Source of the DNA: Marinoscillum pacificum
Lineage (GTDB): Bacteria > Bacteroidota > Bacteroidia > Cytophagales > Cyclobacteriaceae
Assembly: GCF_024714495.1 (NCBI RefSeq)
Contig: NZ_JAMZMJ010000008.1
Coordinates: 62,001 to 126,000 of the forward strand
Direction: 5' to 3'
Length of the DNA stretch: 64,000 bases
Part shown: piece by piece, positions 34,714 to 43,840 of the stretch
Numbering within the stretch: the first letter of the stretch is position 1
How the letters are laid out: every line of letters starts with the position of its first letter
Position numbers and translations under genes: made by a program
Notes under the pieces: generated by a model
Database searches by the model: none
Seen by the model: the letters and a program-made list of their open reading frames with translations, nothing else
What the model was told of the DNA's origin: nothing

Positions 34714-34742
34714 GGACAGGGCACCAGGTGCCCTGTTTTTTT
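34714..34742 (+). terminator. Rho-independent terminator of the island cassette
   Basis: ACAGGGCACC and GGTGCCCTGT form a 10-bp perfect stem around one base, followed by T7. It lies 20 bases after the Cas2/SinR-like stop. On the other strand it is preceded by A-rich sequence and could also stop the convergent small genes. Confidence 0.9.
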
Positions 34743-34839
34743 ATGTCTCCAGAGTTTTTAAGGTTTTTTGAATGATGACCATTTTAAGCTGTTCGAATAA
34801 CTGTAGTTGTTTTGTGATTACTTTGGTTTTGGCCTCCAT
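34741..34839 (-). CDS. Tiny helical protein downstream of the DUF6943-like gene
   Basis: This is a 32-residue frame from the ATG at 34839 (MEAKTKVITKQL) to TAA at 34741. The same frame is open for about 18 more codons back to the stop of the upstream gene, so a longer product from a non-ATG start is possible. The composition is strongly helical and charged. Its place between a called gene and a terminator supports expression, but this is weak. Confidence 0.3.
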   Translation of the reverse strand: MEAKTKVITKQLQLFEQLKMVIIQKTLKTLET

Positions 34840-34882
34840 GTCCTGAAGTAATTTCAAGCTAGAAGTGAGTTCGGCAGCACAA

Positions 34883-35173
34883 TCAGGGATAGTGCTTATC
34901 TACAATCTGCAAACCTACACGCAAGTCATTAATTCGAAGAAACGGAATGACTGATCCAACCAGGTCCTTTTTGAAATATCCAGATTTCCACAAAGCAAAA
35001 CAAAGCCAATAGAACAGTTGGCGATTCTCTTCGAACTCAGTACAAACCAGATAACAATTAGGGCAAGGTTTGTCAAGTGGTTTTCCAGCATTCAGGCCTT
35101 TCGATAATACATAAAAATGAGGAGTTGTTGGATTTTCCTTTCCGGAGAAAGTGGATACACGGTATCTAAACAT
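34883..35173 (-). CDS. DUF6943-like small protein
   Basis: This is a 96-residue protein with SKGLNAGKPLDKPCPNCYLV, LFYWLCFALWKSGYF and VGSVIPFLRINDL. From memory this combination is the mark of the Bacteroidota DUF6943 family, usually in mobile elements. The CPNC pair could bind a metal or form a disulfide. It converges on the Cas2/SinR-like gene and closes the island on the right. Function is unknown. Confidence 0.6.
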   Translation of the reverse strand: MFRYRVSTFSGKENPTTPHFYVLSKGLNAGKPLDKPCPNCYLVCTEFEENRQLFYWLCFALWKSGYFKKDLVGSVIPFLRINDLRVGLQIVDKHYP

Positions 35174-35209
35174 GGTTTGAGCATTTAAAAGTTATGCTCA
35201 GTCCAGTTG

Positions 35210-35620
35210 GTCACCGCCTGCGGCGCTTGCCTAGCCGGCCGCATATTCCAAAAGAAAAAAAAGAGAAAAAAAGAAAGCTCAGCTATTAGGTGGCACCTTG
35301 GTCTCAGCAAGGAGGAACGGAATAAGTCTTATGCAGGAAATTCCTTGATGCGACCAGTTGGTAGTTTCCAAAAAATGCAGAAACTTTTACAATTAAGAAA
35401 TTCTAATAGTTAACCAATCTGTGCCACCTAACTTGACTTCCTTTTTTGAATTATTCGGTCATTCCTTAGTTTTTAGGGAGGTTTTTCCAAAAGAAAAAAG
35501 ACTAGGCGTCCCCGACTAGCCGTCCGCAAGAGAAAAAAGAAAGCTTTTTTCTCAGCAGGCGATGGCAGGCCAGGCAAGGAGTAACGGAATAAAAGAAAGC
35601 GTTGCGGGATGGGAGTGTTT
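35210..35620. repeat. Two copies of a purine-rich dispersed repeat with GC-rich inserts
   Basis: TTCCAAAAGAAAAAA ... AAGAAAGCT ... CTCAGCA ... AAGGAGgAACGGAATAA occurs at about 35246-35330 and again at about 35485-35605. The second copy carries extra GC-rich pieces absent from the first, including CTAGCCGTCCGCA at 35516-35528. A related word, CTAGCCGGCCGCA, lies directly before the first copy (35231-35243). No gene is supported here. Confidence 0.6.
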
Positions 35621-35680
35621 ATGCCGTAGTTCTTTAGCCAGACTCCAATTGCTTGTTTCCGGTTAACTACTCTTTATAAA

Positions 35681-36141
35681 CTATGTTGCCAAATCTGCAA
35701 TTGAGAAATTATTAAATCCTACCTGTTGTGATAAAGTAACCAATTGTCCACGATGATAGGTGGAGTGGTTAATAAAGTGCAGAAATGTTTGCCAAAAGAT
35801 CATTTTTCCTTCTCTTCCGTTTGGATAAATAAACCTGATGTGGTCTTCATAGTTCTCTTGAGGAAAGTTTTCGATAAAGCTTTTTATATCAACGTATGTT
35901 TTCTTCCATATCTGGATCACGTCTACCTTGGTCCCATTAAAATCAGAAGATAAATAGATAGGGTTATGAACGTTTGTCCAAAAGTCAAACCAAATCTATT
36001 TTTTGCACTGACTTGGTGTATTGAGGTTTTTTAATGCTATTGAAACTGCTTATAATGGTCTGATTCCATTGGTCATCATGGATTTGATCTAACCATTCCA
36101 TGGCAAGATTCTTAGCCAAATGAATAAAAATTTTTTTACGT
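35681..36141 (-). pseudogene. Broken DinB-family gene
   Basis: The C-terminal part (IWFDFWTNVHNP through FLHFINHSTYHRGQLVTL and beyond) is a good DinB-like helical bundle end, including the metal-binding HxxxH. It is open only from about 35999. The N-terminal part (IHLAKNLAMEWLDQI ... IISSFNSIKK) lies directly upstream in another frame. A frame change and a TAG stop at an A6 run near 36000 separate them. No single intact product is possible from this sequence. Confidence 0.7.
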
Positions 36142-36188
36142 TTAAAATTCAACGTAAAGGTAGAATGTTAGCACCCACTCAATTATAG

Positions 36189-37052
36189 CTAATCACTCAA
36201 AAGCTGTTTGGAAACGGTCATCCTTTGTTTTTGGAAATGTTTTGGACTTAACCCATAGATTCTTTTGAAGGACTGAGAAAAGCTAGAGTGATTTTCATAT
36301 CCTACTTTGTAGAAAATTTCACTCGGGTTTTCGTTTTGCAATAACATTGATGCTGCGATTTGCATTTTCCTCTGCAGGAAATATTTGCTAGGAGTAGTTT
36401 TGTAGAGCTTGACGAATTTTCTTTTAAAAGTGGAAATGCTCGTATGGCATAAAAAGGCCAACTCGTTCAAGGTAAGATTATTTGTGATATTTTCTTCAAC
36501 GGCTTTTTTTATTTCCATTTCTGAATATTCTTCCTGCATTTTTGATTTGAAAGACATCATTTGCTGAGGGTTTTTCTCCAAGAGATACAGCATCAATTCT
36601 TCAAACTTTATTTGTAGTAAAAGGGGCAAGATATCAGATGGTTTCCGCTGAATTATTCTAAGTGAAGAAATGTAGTTCATGATAAAGTCATCCTTAGGAA
36701 ATACAAGGAAAGGCTTTTCTTGGGACGTTATTGGAGATACGCTATCAATAAGGGTTTGATAATTAAGAAAGAAGTTTAGTAGATGCTGATTATCGAAGAA
36801 GAAAAGAGTACTCCGGTATTCTTTATCTATTGCTAGTTTTTCTGTCATTAAACAATTGTTTGATGATAGAATGACAAAGTGGGTATCTCTAACAATTGTG
36901 CTAGCACTTGCATAATGTAAAACCTTCTCACCTTTTTCTAAAAAGTTGATGAAGTTACTTGGAGGTACGAATTTGTTTCTTTGAGCTGGCTTTACAGAGA
37001 CATAACTTCTTATACTTAAAGCGTTCAGGTCATTTTCGTTTATTCTTTGCAC
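36189..37052 (-). CDS. AraC-family transcriptional regulator (AraC_E-like N-terminus)
   Basis: This is a 287-residue protein. The C-terminal double helix-turn-helix spans about residues 185-280 (LTLNELAFLCHTSISTFKRKFVKLYKTTPSKYF ... IFYKVGYENHSSFSQSFKRIYGLSPKHF). The N-terminal half is a cupin-like sensor with FVILSSNNCLM. Unlike the two AraC genes at 37.1 and 40.4 kb it is not a close paralogue of them. It probably regulates the oxidoreductase genes nearby or an unlinked target. Confidence 0.88.
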   Translation of the reverse strand: MQRINENDLNALSIRSYVSVKPAQRNKFVPPSNFINFLEKGEKVLHYASASTIVRDTHFVILSSNNCLMTEKLAIDKEYRSTLFFFDNQHLLNFFLNYQTLIDSVSPITSQEKPFLVFPKDDFIMNYISSLRIIQRKPSDILPLLLQIKFEELMLYLLEKNPQQMMSFKSKMQEEYSEMEIKKAVEENITNNLTLNELAFLCHTSISTFKRKFVKLYKTTPSKYFLQRKMQIAASMLLQNENPSEIFYKVGYENHSSFSQSFKRIYGLSPKHFQKQRMTVSKQLLSD

Positions 37053-37137
37053 TTTCTTCAGTGTTATTCACGTACTGATACGTTTAATCTGGTAATGGTA
37101 CGACCTTATGAATAAAGGGCCTCATGAGTGAGAAAAT

Positions 37138-38052
37138 TTAGTTAAAGGATCGTTTAAACTCCAAAGGAGATATGTTCGTTTTTGATTTGAAGAACTTACT
37201 AAATGACTGTGGATGCTCAAAACCCAATAAGTATGCAACTTCACTTATTGATAAATTGGTCGTTGATAGCCTTTCCTTTGCTTTGGTAATGAGTTTGCTC
37301 TGTATGTGTTGTTGTGTAGTTTGCCCTGTTAACGTTTTCAGCATACTACTCAGGTAGTTAGGCGAGACATTGAGCCTACTGGCCATGTATTGAACTGTTG
37401 GTAAACCTTGATCTCTTATTGCATCAGTTTGTAACCAATCAGCCATGACTTCTTCAAATTTTTCGAGCAGCTGATGGCTACTCTTTTTTCGTGTGACGAA
37501 CTGCCGTTCATAGAATCTTTTGGCATAAATGAGCAGCATTTCTATTTGTGCGATGATGAGTTCCTGGCTGAATTTGTCAATATTAGATTGGTATTCACTT
37601 TCTATTTTCTGCAATAACTCTACGATAACAGTTTCCTCTTTATCTGAAAGGAATAGTGCTTCATTGACCGAATAGTGAAAGAACTCATAGTCATTGATCT
37701 TTTTAGCGAGATTGGTGTTCCATAGAAAGTCAGGATGGATGAGCAATAACCACCCAGTGGGCTCCACTACAACATTGTGATTGATTTCTATTTTTAAAAA
37801 TTGTAACGGGGAGACAAAGGTTAGTACTCCTGAGTCAAAGTCATACTGCTGTTGGCCGTAATTAAACTTGGCATTGACATTTCGCTTCAATCCAATCGAA
37901 TAAAAATTCTGGATCCATTTCAACTCTTCTGTATCTACCGGGTAAGCTACTCTGCTATAGTCTATCAGACTAATCATCGGGTGCTCGGGAGGAGGTAGTT
38001 TACAAAATGAATGAAATTCAGAAAGTGAATTGAATCGAAATGTCTCTTCCAT
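37138..38052 (-). CDS. AraC-family regulator, paralogue A
   Basis: This is a 304-residue protein: N-terminal cupin-type sensor (about residues 30-130, FNYGQQQYDFDSGVLTFVSPLQ) and C-terminal AraC domain (about 215-303). The latter has YMASRLNVSPNYLSSMLKTLTGQTTQQHI and ISEVAYLLGFEHPQSFSKFFKSKT. It is highly similar end to end to the gene at 40428, and its C-terminus to a fragment at 47735. It sits upstream in strand order from a broken DinB gene and downstream of an Atu4866-type gene (20-base gap). Confidence 0.9.
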   Translation of the reverse strand: MEETFRFNSLSEFHSFCKLPPPEHPMISLIDYSRVAYPVDTEELKWIQNFYSIGLKRNVNAKFNYGQQQYDFDSGVLTFVSPLQFLKIEINHNVVVEPTGWLLLIHPDFLWNTNLAKKINDYEFFHYSVNEALFLSDKEETVIVELLQKIESEYQSNIDKFSQELIIAQIEMLLIYAKRFYERQFVTRKKSSHQLLEKFEEVMADWLQTDAIRDQGLPTVQYMASRLNVSPNYLSSMLKTLTGQTTQQHIQSKLITKAKERLSTTNLSISEVAYLLGFEHPQSFSKFFKSKTNISPLEFKRSFN

Positions 38053-38071
38053 TTAATGATAATTTACTTGA

Positions 38072-38332
38072 TTATAATTCTTTGTACAAAACCATACCCG
38101 CATGATAGAGCACTCCTTCTTTGAATTCTCCATCAGCTGTAAAGCCTGTATCGTCTTTGTAATCGATGTGGTTGCCTGTTACCTGATAGCTACCATGGTA
38201 GGCACTTTTACGGCTACCACGTGCTTCATCATATCTGTTATTTGGGAGTAGTTCATGACGAATGTAACCGTCTTCTGTTACCCACATTCCCAGATATTCT
38301 TTGGTTAGTTCTATTGTTTTTTCTGGTTTCAT
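38072..38332 (-). CDS. Atu4866-domain small protein
   Basis: This is an 86-residue protein with GMWVTEDGYIRHELLPNNRYDEARGSRKSAYHGSY, GNHIDYKDDTGFTADGEF and VLYHAGMVLY, the full pattern of the Atu4866 family, a compact lipocalin-like beta barrel. It is usually found beside AraC regulators and SDR enzymes, as here. It is probably co-transcribed with the following AraC gene. Ligand and role are unknown. Confidence 0.85.
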   Translation of the reverse strand: MKPEKTIELTKEYLGMWVTEDGYIRHELLPNNRYDEARGSRKSAYHGSYQVTGNHIDYKDDTGFTADGEFKEGVLYHAGMVLYKEL

Positions 38333-38400
38333 TATTTACTTCTTTTTGGAAAGAAACTGTCGCTTCTCTTTCTTAAAAGTTTTAGTCTTAAGTAAGAAAT

Positions 38401-38429
38401 AAGGCTGGAAACATGCCTTTTCCAGCCTT
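38401..38429 (-). terminator. Terminator after the first SDR gene
   Basis: AAGGCTGGAAA and TTTCCAGCCTT form an 11-bp stem 10 bases after the SDR stop on the minus strand. The T tract after it is short, so activity is likely but not certain. Confidence 0.65.
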
Positions 38430-38438
38430 CTGAATAAA

Positions 38439-39353
38439 CTAAACGGCCCCTGTTTTTACTTCTAACAGGTGTGAATAGTTCATAATTCGAAATACTCGTT
38501 CTGTTAGCGTTTCTCTAACAGCATTTCCGGGTTCTGCGAGGTAATCTGAGTAGTCCACTGTACTCCGCATTGGTTTTTCACCAACAGGCAGCTTCAAGAT
38601 TTCAGCGATTTTATCAGCTACACCCTGAATGGGTGCTTCACCAAATCGAAAAAGGTTTCTCAATCCTGGCTCGTAGTTATCATAATCTTTCTGCAACCTA
38701 TCGTATTGTTTCAGTATTTCTTTATCACCAGGGAATTCAGCTGTTTCAAAGTGAGAGGTGCCCTCCATGAAAACTCCGGGCATAATGATGCAAGTTTCTA
38801 TGCCAAACTGACCCACTTCGTAAGCGGTGTTTTCTGCTAATGCATCAAATGCGGCTTTGCCCATTACATAAGGTGTCATAAACGGTGCTGTCAGGTTTGT
38901 GATCCCACTACCCACATAAATAAGTGTTCCCTTTTTCTGCTTGCGCATGTAAGGAAGTGCAGCCCTGTTTAGTCGGTGAGCTCCAACGGCATTCGTATTT
39001 AATGAACTCAACAATTGTTCAGGAGTGTAGCCCTCTGCAAACCCGATGAAAAGGTGTGCGGCATTCTGAACGATCACATCAATGTAACCTTCTCTAACAA
39101 CAATCTTATCAACTGCTGTCTGGCAAGATTCTTCCAGATGGATGTCTAAGTCTACAATTTCAACTGATTTTCCATGACCTTCTACATAGCTTCGTAATTT
39201 TGACGACTTATGTGTATTCCTTCCGTTTGGATCTCGAATACCAGCATAAACTTTATAGCCTTCCAGAGCAAGGGTTTGTGCGGTGTGTAAACCCATCCCT
39301 GATCCCGCACCAGTTATTAGTACTGTTTTTCTATTTGTTTCCATTTTTTCCAA
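38439..39353 (-). CDS. Short-chain dehydrogenase/reductase (SDR)
   Basis: This is a 304-residue classical SDR. The cofactor motif TGAGSGMG (near residue 15) is followed by an Arg in the second strand (GIRDP), which suggests NADP. NAAH replaces the usual NNAG, Ser lies in YVGSGITN, and the catalytic YxxxK is YVMGKAAFD. It ends with a longer C-terminal tail (about 60 residues) than minimal SDRs. It starts 3 bases after the stop of the next SDR gene, forming a pair. Substrate is unknown. Confidence 0.88.
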   Translation of the reverse strand: MEKMETNRKTVLITGAGSGMGLHTAQTLALEGYKVYAGIRDPNGRNTHKSSKLRSYVEGHGKSVEIVDLDIHLEESCQTAVDKIVVREGYIDVIVQNAAHLFIGFAEGYTPEQLLSSLNTNAVGAHRLNRAALPYMRKQKKGTLIYVGSGITNLTAPFMTPYVMGKAAFDALAENTAYEVGQFGIETCIIMPGVFMEGTSHFETAEFPGDKEILKQYDRLQKDYDNYEPGLRNLFRFGEAPIQGVADKIAEILKLPVGEKPMRSTVDYSDYLAEPGNAVRETLTERVFRIMNYSHLLEVKTGAV

Positions 39354-39356
39354 GTT

Positions 39357-40208
39357 TTAATTAGTTGATTCTACTTCTGTAGCCGTACCTATTTGTTCGT
39401 TTTTGGCCAATTCTGCCTGAATGAGTTCCATTTTTAACCCGGCATAGTGGTAAGCATCCTTTCCGAGAAACAAATGACCAGGAGGCGTTTGCTGTTGACA
39501 TATCTTAATCAATGCGTCAGCTGCCTTTTCAGGATCATTTGGTTGGTTGCCATCGATTTGTCCTAAATGAGCTTGTTCTAGTTCTCGGGCTGATTCATAG
39601 GCCTCAATGGGCTTTTCAGGTGTCTTTACAGATCCTTTCGATAAGAAATTCGTTCTGAAGTATCCAGGATAAACCAAGGTAACATTTACGTTAAATGCCT
39701 TCATTTCTTCAGCTAATGCTTCTGTAAACCCTGCAACAGCAAATTTGGTAGAGCAGTATATCCCAAACCCAGGAAAGTTCCCTACATATCCGCCTATGGA
39801 GGATATGTTGAAAATGTGACCAGACTTTTGCTTTCTCAAATGAGATGTGACATTTCGAATGACATTCAGATATCCGAAGACATTTACATCATAACTGTTT
39901 TTGACCTCCTGGTCGCTTAGTTCTTCCAATGTCCCGATCTGACCAAAGCCAGCATTGTTTACGACGACATCAATCACTCCAAAGTGATCAATTGTTTGGA
40001 TTATTGCTTCTTTGACGTCTTTGTCATTGGTCACATCCATCTCCAAGGGTAGAAAGGTCTCGGATGCATTGCCCAGCTCCTGTATTAGAGCATTTAAACT
40101 TCTAGAGGTCCCTGCTACGTAATAGCCGTTTTCGATTAATTTCTTTGCCAGCGCAAGACCGAGCCCTCTGGAAGCACCGGTGATAAACCATACTTTTTTA
40201 GTCTTCAT
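39357..40208 (-). CDS. Short-chain dehydrogenase/reductase (SDR)
   Basis: This is a 283-residue classical SDR, counted from the ATG at 40208 (MKTKKVWFITG). The cofactor motif is TGASRGLG. NNAGFG marks the central strand, Ser lies in FNISSIGG and the active site is YCSTKFAVAG (YxxxK). It is the first gene of a two-gene unit with the SDR at 38439. An AraC regulator (40428) lies upstream on the same strand, 220 bases away. Substrate is unknown. Confidence 0.9.
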   Translation of the reverse strand: MKTKKVWFITGASRGLGLALAKKLIENGYYVAGTSRSLNALIQELGNASETFLPLEMDVTNDKDVKEAIIQTIDHFGVIDVVVNNAGFGQIGTLEELSDQEVKNSYDVNVFGYLNVIRNVTSHLRKQKSGHIFNISSIGGYVGNFPGFGIYCSTKFAVAGFTEALAEEMKAFNVNVTLVYPGYFRTNFLSKGSVKTPEKPIEAYESARELEQAHLGQIDGNQPNDPEKAADALIKICQQQTPPGHLFLGKDAYHYAGLKMELIQAELAKNEQIGTATEVESTN

Positions 40209-40427
40209 TTTTTTTGATTTCGTTTTTCTAAATGCAAGACAAAGATGAAGACCGTACAAACGTTGGACTTTGCTCGATCTACGGATGTTGTAGCCGAAAC
40301 AACTATTCTTATATTAGAGAATAGAAAAAATGATAATTGGGGGCATCCAAAGCATAAATGCCGTTTGAGCATAGACTGCTTAGGTTTTTCAACTTAGAAA
40401 ATATGCCCTTCTTGATCGATTATTCGT

Positions 40428-41339
40428 TCAGTTAAAGGATTGCCTGAATTCAGAAGGAGTCAAGTCAGTTTTACTCTTAAATAATTTACTAAAAGATTGT
40501 AGGTGTTCAAAGCCTAATTCATAGGCGATTTCACTCACTGATAGATCAGTGGTTGACAGTCTTTCCTTTGCTACATCAATTATTTTATCTTGTATAAAAT
40601 GTTTGGTGCTTTTTCCTGTTAAATTTTTGAGCAAGCGACTCAAATAATTAGCGGATAGATTCAATTCATTAGCAAAATACTGAACTGTTGGTATTGGCTT
40701 TTCTATTACATGTTCTTTTCTATAATAAGCCACTAGTAATTCCTCAAATTGGTTTAAGATCGTGTGATTTGTGATTTTTCGTGTAGTAAATTGACGCTGA
40801 TAAAAACGTTCTGAATAGGTCAATAATAACATTAACAGCGCAATGATCACCTCTTGACTAAAATGATCAATACTTGCCTGATATTCTTGTGCAATACTTT
40901 CCATAACACCAACAATCATTTTTTCCTCTCTGTCAGACAAATGCAGTGCTTCATTGATTTTGTATTCAAAATACTCATAGTCCTTTATCTTTTTGGAAAG
41001 GGGAGTGCCCCAAAGGAAATCGGGATGTACCAGTAATAGCCATCCTTTATGTTTTAATTCCTCATCAGCTCTGAATTCAAAAGAAAGCACTTGTTTTGGT
41101 GACATAAAATGCAATACCCCTTCATCAAAATCATATGCTTGCTGTCCATATTTTAATTTGGCATTAAAATCCTTCTTTAAAGCGATGGAGTAGAAGTCAT
41201 TGGTGATAGTTGTGGGACTGGCCTGATGATGCTTGATATCCTCAAATTTCACTAGACTAATAAGTGGATGTAGGGGTTTCTGCAAATCCATAACCTTATG
41301 GTATTCGGTTATGGATTTTATGTGATATGGTTTTGACAT
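40428..41339 (-). CDS. AraC-family regulator, paralogue B
   Basis: This is a 303-residue protein colinear with the gene at 37138 (for example KYGQQAYDFDEGVLHFMSPKQ and FLWGTPLSKKIKDYEYFEYKINEAL in the sensor half; YFANELNLSANYLSRLLKNLTGKSTKHFI and ISEIAYELGFEHLQSFSKLFKSKTDL in the DNA-binding half). It is the likely regulator of the SDR pair downstream or of the NmrA-like gene 16 bases upstream. The pair of paralogues suggests duplication of a regulator plus oxidoreductase unit. Confidence 0.9.
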   Translation of the reverse strand: MSKPYHIKSITEYHKVMDLQKPLHPLISLVKFEDIKHHQASPTTITNDFYSIALKKDFNAKLKYGQQAYDFDEGVLHFMSPKQVLSFEFRADEELKHKGWLLLVHPDFLWGTPLSKKIKDYEYFEYKINEALHLSDREEKMIVGVMESIAQEYQASIDHFSQEVIIALLMLLLTYSERFYQRQFTTRKITNHTILNQFEELLVAYYRKEHVIEKPIPTVQYFANELNLSANYLSRLLKNLTGKSTKHFIQDKIIDVAKERLSTTDLSVSEIAYELGFEHLQSFSKLFKSKTDLTPSEFRQSFN

Positions 41340-41355
41340 AGTACGAAATTAGATT

Positions 41356-42219
41356 TTATAATCCAAAAAGTGTTTTTAACCCTTCCTGTAGTGTAGTTGG
41401 TTTGCGTCCAAGCTTAGCTTCTAAATCATTCGTTATTTCATCTTCCTGTCCGTTTTTTATATCCGTATTGAATTCAACCACTTTTTGAAGCATACTTTGC
41501 GATATTCCTGTTGGTCTCATTCTTTCTTGAAAGGTAGAAATATCTACTGGATGGTATTTTACTTCTTTTCCAGATAGTATTGTCAATGCCTCGGCAACAT
41601 CATAAAAGGAATAAGCTTCGGAGTTTGTGAATTTGTATGTTTTGTTTTCACAAATCTCATTTGATAGCACGTTAGCTATTGCTTCACCCATTTCTTTTCT
41701 TAGAGCAAAAGCTACCTTTCCATCCCCAGCAGGTTGGAAAATACCGCTTTCAAACACTTTTTTGCCAACAAAAATTGGAAGTACATCCATATACAAGGTG
41801 TTTCTAAAAATGGTATAGTTTAATCCACTTGCTTTGATATAATCTTCTGTGAGGAAGTGTTCTTCCATCAGATCGTGAGCGAGCGTTTCCCTATTTCGCA
41901 TTGCTCTACTCGTATAAGCAATATTTGCAACTCTTGATTTTTTAGCAATATCAATGACATTTCTGTGCTGCTGCATTCTGTCACCCTGGTCGCCTGCAGA
42001 AATTAAAAGAACGGTATCTACCTTCTTCATTGCACTTTCAAGAGAGGATACATTATCATAATCACCTGGAAAAACATTTATTCCTTTTGCCTTTATTTCT
42101 GGTATTTTTTCTTCTTCTCGAACCAGGGCCGAAATATTTTTAGCAGGAATATTTTTTACTAATGTTTCAATGACCGCACTACCCAGATTTCCGGTGGCAC
42201 CTGTTACTAGTATTTGCAT
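41356..42219 (-). CDS. NmrA-like NAD(P)-binding oxidoreductase
   Basis: This is a 287-residue atypical SDR. ILVTGATGNLGSAVIE (residues 3-18) is the dinucleotide-binding start. VLLISAGDQGDRMQQHRNVIDIAKKS and NYTIFRNTLYMDVLP follow, as in NmrA/QorB-type proteins (NADPH-dependent quinone reductase or redox sensor). The classical YxxxK is absent. It stands directly upstream of AraC paralogue B in the same direction, so both may be one transcript. Confidence 0.85.
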   Translation of the reverse strand: MQILVTGATGNLGSAVIETLVKNIPAKNISALVREEEKIPEIKAKGINVFPGDYDNVSSLESAMKKVDTVLLISAGDQGDRMQQHRNVIDIAKKSRVANIAYTSRAMRNRETLAHDLMEEHFLTEDYIKASGLNYTIFRNTLYMDVLPIFVGKKVFESGIFQPAGDGKVAFALRKEMGEAIANVLSNEICENKTYKFTNSEAYSFYDVAEALTILSGKEVKYHPVDISTFQERMRPTGISQSMLQKVVEFNTDIKNGQEDEITNDLEAKLGRKPTTLQEGLKTLFGL

Positions 42220-42359
42220 AATGATCTGTTTTTTGATTTATGCAAAGCTCTCTAGTGTTTAGCCCGAAATTTTAGTCGAATCTTGCATTGTTGTAATCGT
42301 TTCTGGCTTTTTCCAATTATATAAAGCAATTGTTAAGTAAGATGTGATAAGTTAAAGAA

Positions 42360-42840
42360 CATCCATCAGGTAAAGGAGCCCTCAGCTAGCGTAAGCATCG
42401 CGGGCCTTAGCGGGCGCCACCGCCAGCCTGCCAGAAGATAATGATCCGCCAGTTGGCGGAAAATGGCTGGGAGTGCGTACAGCTTTGGTTCGAGTGTTGG
42501 GAAAGTGCTGCTGTACGGTACTGGTGGTGGCCGCAGGCCCGCACAAACTATGGGCAGTGGCTGGGCTGGGAGCTGGTTATTTATTTCAGCTACGAACGAG
42601 TTATTGAATAAGAATGAGAAACATCCCCCTACCCCCTTCAAAGGGGGAAATGACCTGCTCCTAGAACAGAGAGAACTGCCGTGATGGCCAGACAGAAGGC
42701 AAAGCAGAGGGTGTGACATACTCCCCTTCGACTTGGCTCAGGGCAGGCGGGGATCTTTAGGCAGACAGTGTTCCGCCAGCTGGCGGATCTCTGGCTAGTA
42801 TGGCGCAAGCTCTGCCGCTCTGGCTGGGCAGCACTCCGCT
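42360..42840. repeat. GC-rich intergenic repeat cluster
   Basis: About 480 bases contain several repeat pieces: the palindrome TCCGCCAGyTGGCGGA twice (42445-42460 and 42772-42787), a CCCCCT/AGGGGG hairpin at about 42616-42640 and a CTTCGAC...CTCAGGGCAGG piece at about 42727. The base composition is much richer in G+C than the neighbours. Open frames across it are by-products of the repeats. Confidence 0.65.
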
Positions 42841-42866
42841 TTACCTGCGTGAATCCGCTAATTTGA

Positions 42867-43736
42867 TTAACCTAAATAGGATTTAAGAAGTGCACCTCCA
42901 CTTGGGTTGTGCTGAAGCTTGCGAATAGCGCACTCTTTAATCTGACGCACACGTTCTCTTGTCAGATCAAATCGCTCTCCAATATCATTTAGTGTCATGC
43001 TTGGCTCATCATTGAGACCGTAAAAAAGAATTAATACCTGTGATTCACGGAATGTCAGTACCTTAAAAGCACTGCGAATATCTGTCTTTAACGAATTTTC
43101 CATGGAATTTTCCTCAGGATTATGCCCTTGTGGGTCAACCATTACATCTAAGAGATTTACAGCTTCATCAGCCATAAAAGGAGCATCTAGAGAAGAAGTT
43201 TTAGCCCCCATCTGTTTAATATCCGTAATTTGATCATCGGGTAGATCCATCACTTCAGCCAATTCCCCATCTGTTGGTTCTCGTTCAAGCCTTTGCTCTA
43301 AGAGTGCTAAAGAATTGATCAGTTTATTGTAACTATTCACTCTGTTTAAAGGCTGTCTCACTGTTCTAGAGTTTTGAGAAATCGCTGATACCATCGATTG
43401 ACGTATCCACCATACAGCATAGGAAATGAACTTAAACCCTCTGGTTTCATCAAACCGAGTAGCTGCCTTTATTAGACCAATGTTTCCCTCACTGATCAAA
43501 TCAAGAAGCGTAATATTTGGAAAGCCACGATCATATTGCTTTGCTACGGAAACAACAAACCTTAAATTGGCTTTGGTCAATTTTTCCAGCGCTTGTTCAT
43601 CTCCTTCTCGTATACGCTGCGTCAGCCGAACTTCTTCTTCAGCAGAAATCAGCTGCACTTTGTCAATCTCCTGAAAATACCGCTCTAATGAATGCGTTCT
43701 TTTCGTTATTTGAACAAGTATTTTAAGTTGTTTCAT
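42867..43736 (-). CDS. Sigma-70 family RNA polymerase sigma factor (RpoD/RpoS-like paralogue)
   Basis: This is a 289-residue sigma factor with regions 1.2 (SLERYFQEIDKVQLISAEEE), 2.1-2.4 (ANLRFVVSVAKQYDRGFPNITLLDLISEGNIGLIKA and FKFISYAVWWIRQSM), 3 and 4. Region 4 reads LTFRESQVLILFYGLNDEPSMTLNDIGERFDLTRERVRQIKECAIRKL. It has the size of the Bacteroidota primary sigma factor, but the DRGFPNITLLD and IKQMGAKTSS parts differ from the usual housekeeping consensus. It therefore looks like a secondary paralogue. It lies back to back with a cold-shock gene, suggesting an alternative sigma factor for cold or stress. Confidence 0.88.
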   Translation of the reverse strand: MKQLKILVQITKRTHSLERYFQEIDKVQLISAEEEVRLTQRIREGDEQALEKLTKANLRFVVSVAKQYDRGFPNITLLDLISEGNIGLIKAATRFDETRGFKFISYAVWWIRQSMVSAISQNSRTVRQPLNRVNSYNKLINSLALLEQRLEREPTDGELAEVMDLPDDQITDIKQMGAKTSSLDAPFMADEAVNLLDVMVDPQGHNPEENSMENSLKTDIRSAFKVLTFRESQVLILFYGLNDEPSMTLNDIGERFDLTRERVRQIKECAIRKLQHNPSGGALLKSYLG

Positions 43737-43840
43737 TGCTTGGTGTAGTTAGAGAAAAATCAAGGGTGAAAGGCACTTGAATAACTCTGGTTTGGATGAA
43801 CAGTATCCAAATTATTACGTTTCTTGGCGAAACCTATTTA

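Noticed and set aside
42366-42719. Minus-strand frame of 117 codons in the GC-rich repeat cluster
   Set aside because: It is composed of palindromic repeat units (proline- and leucine-rich by-product) and lacks any domain.
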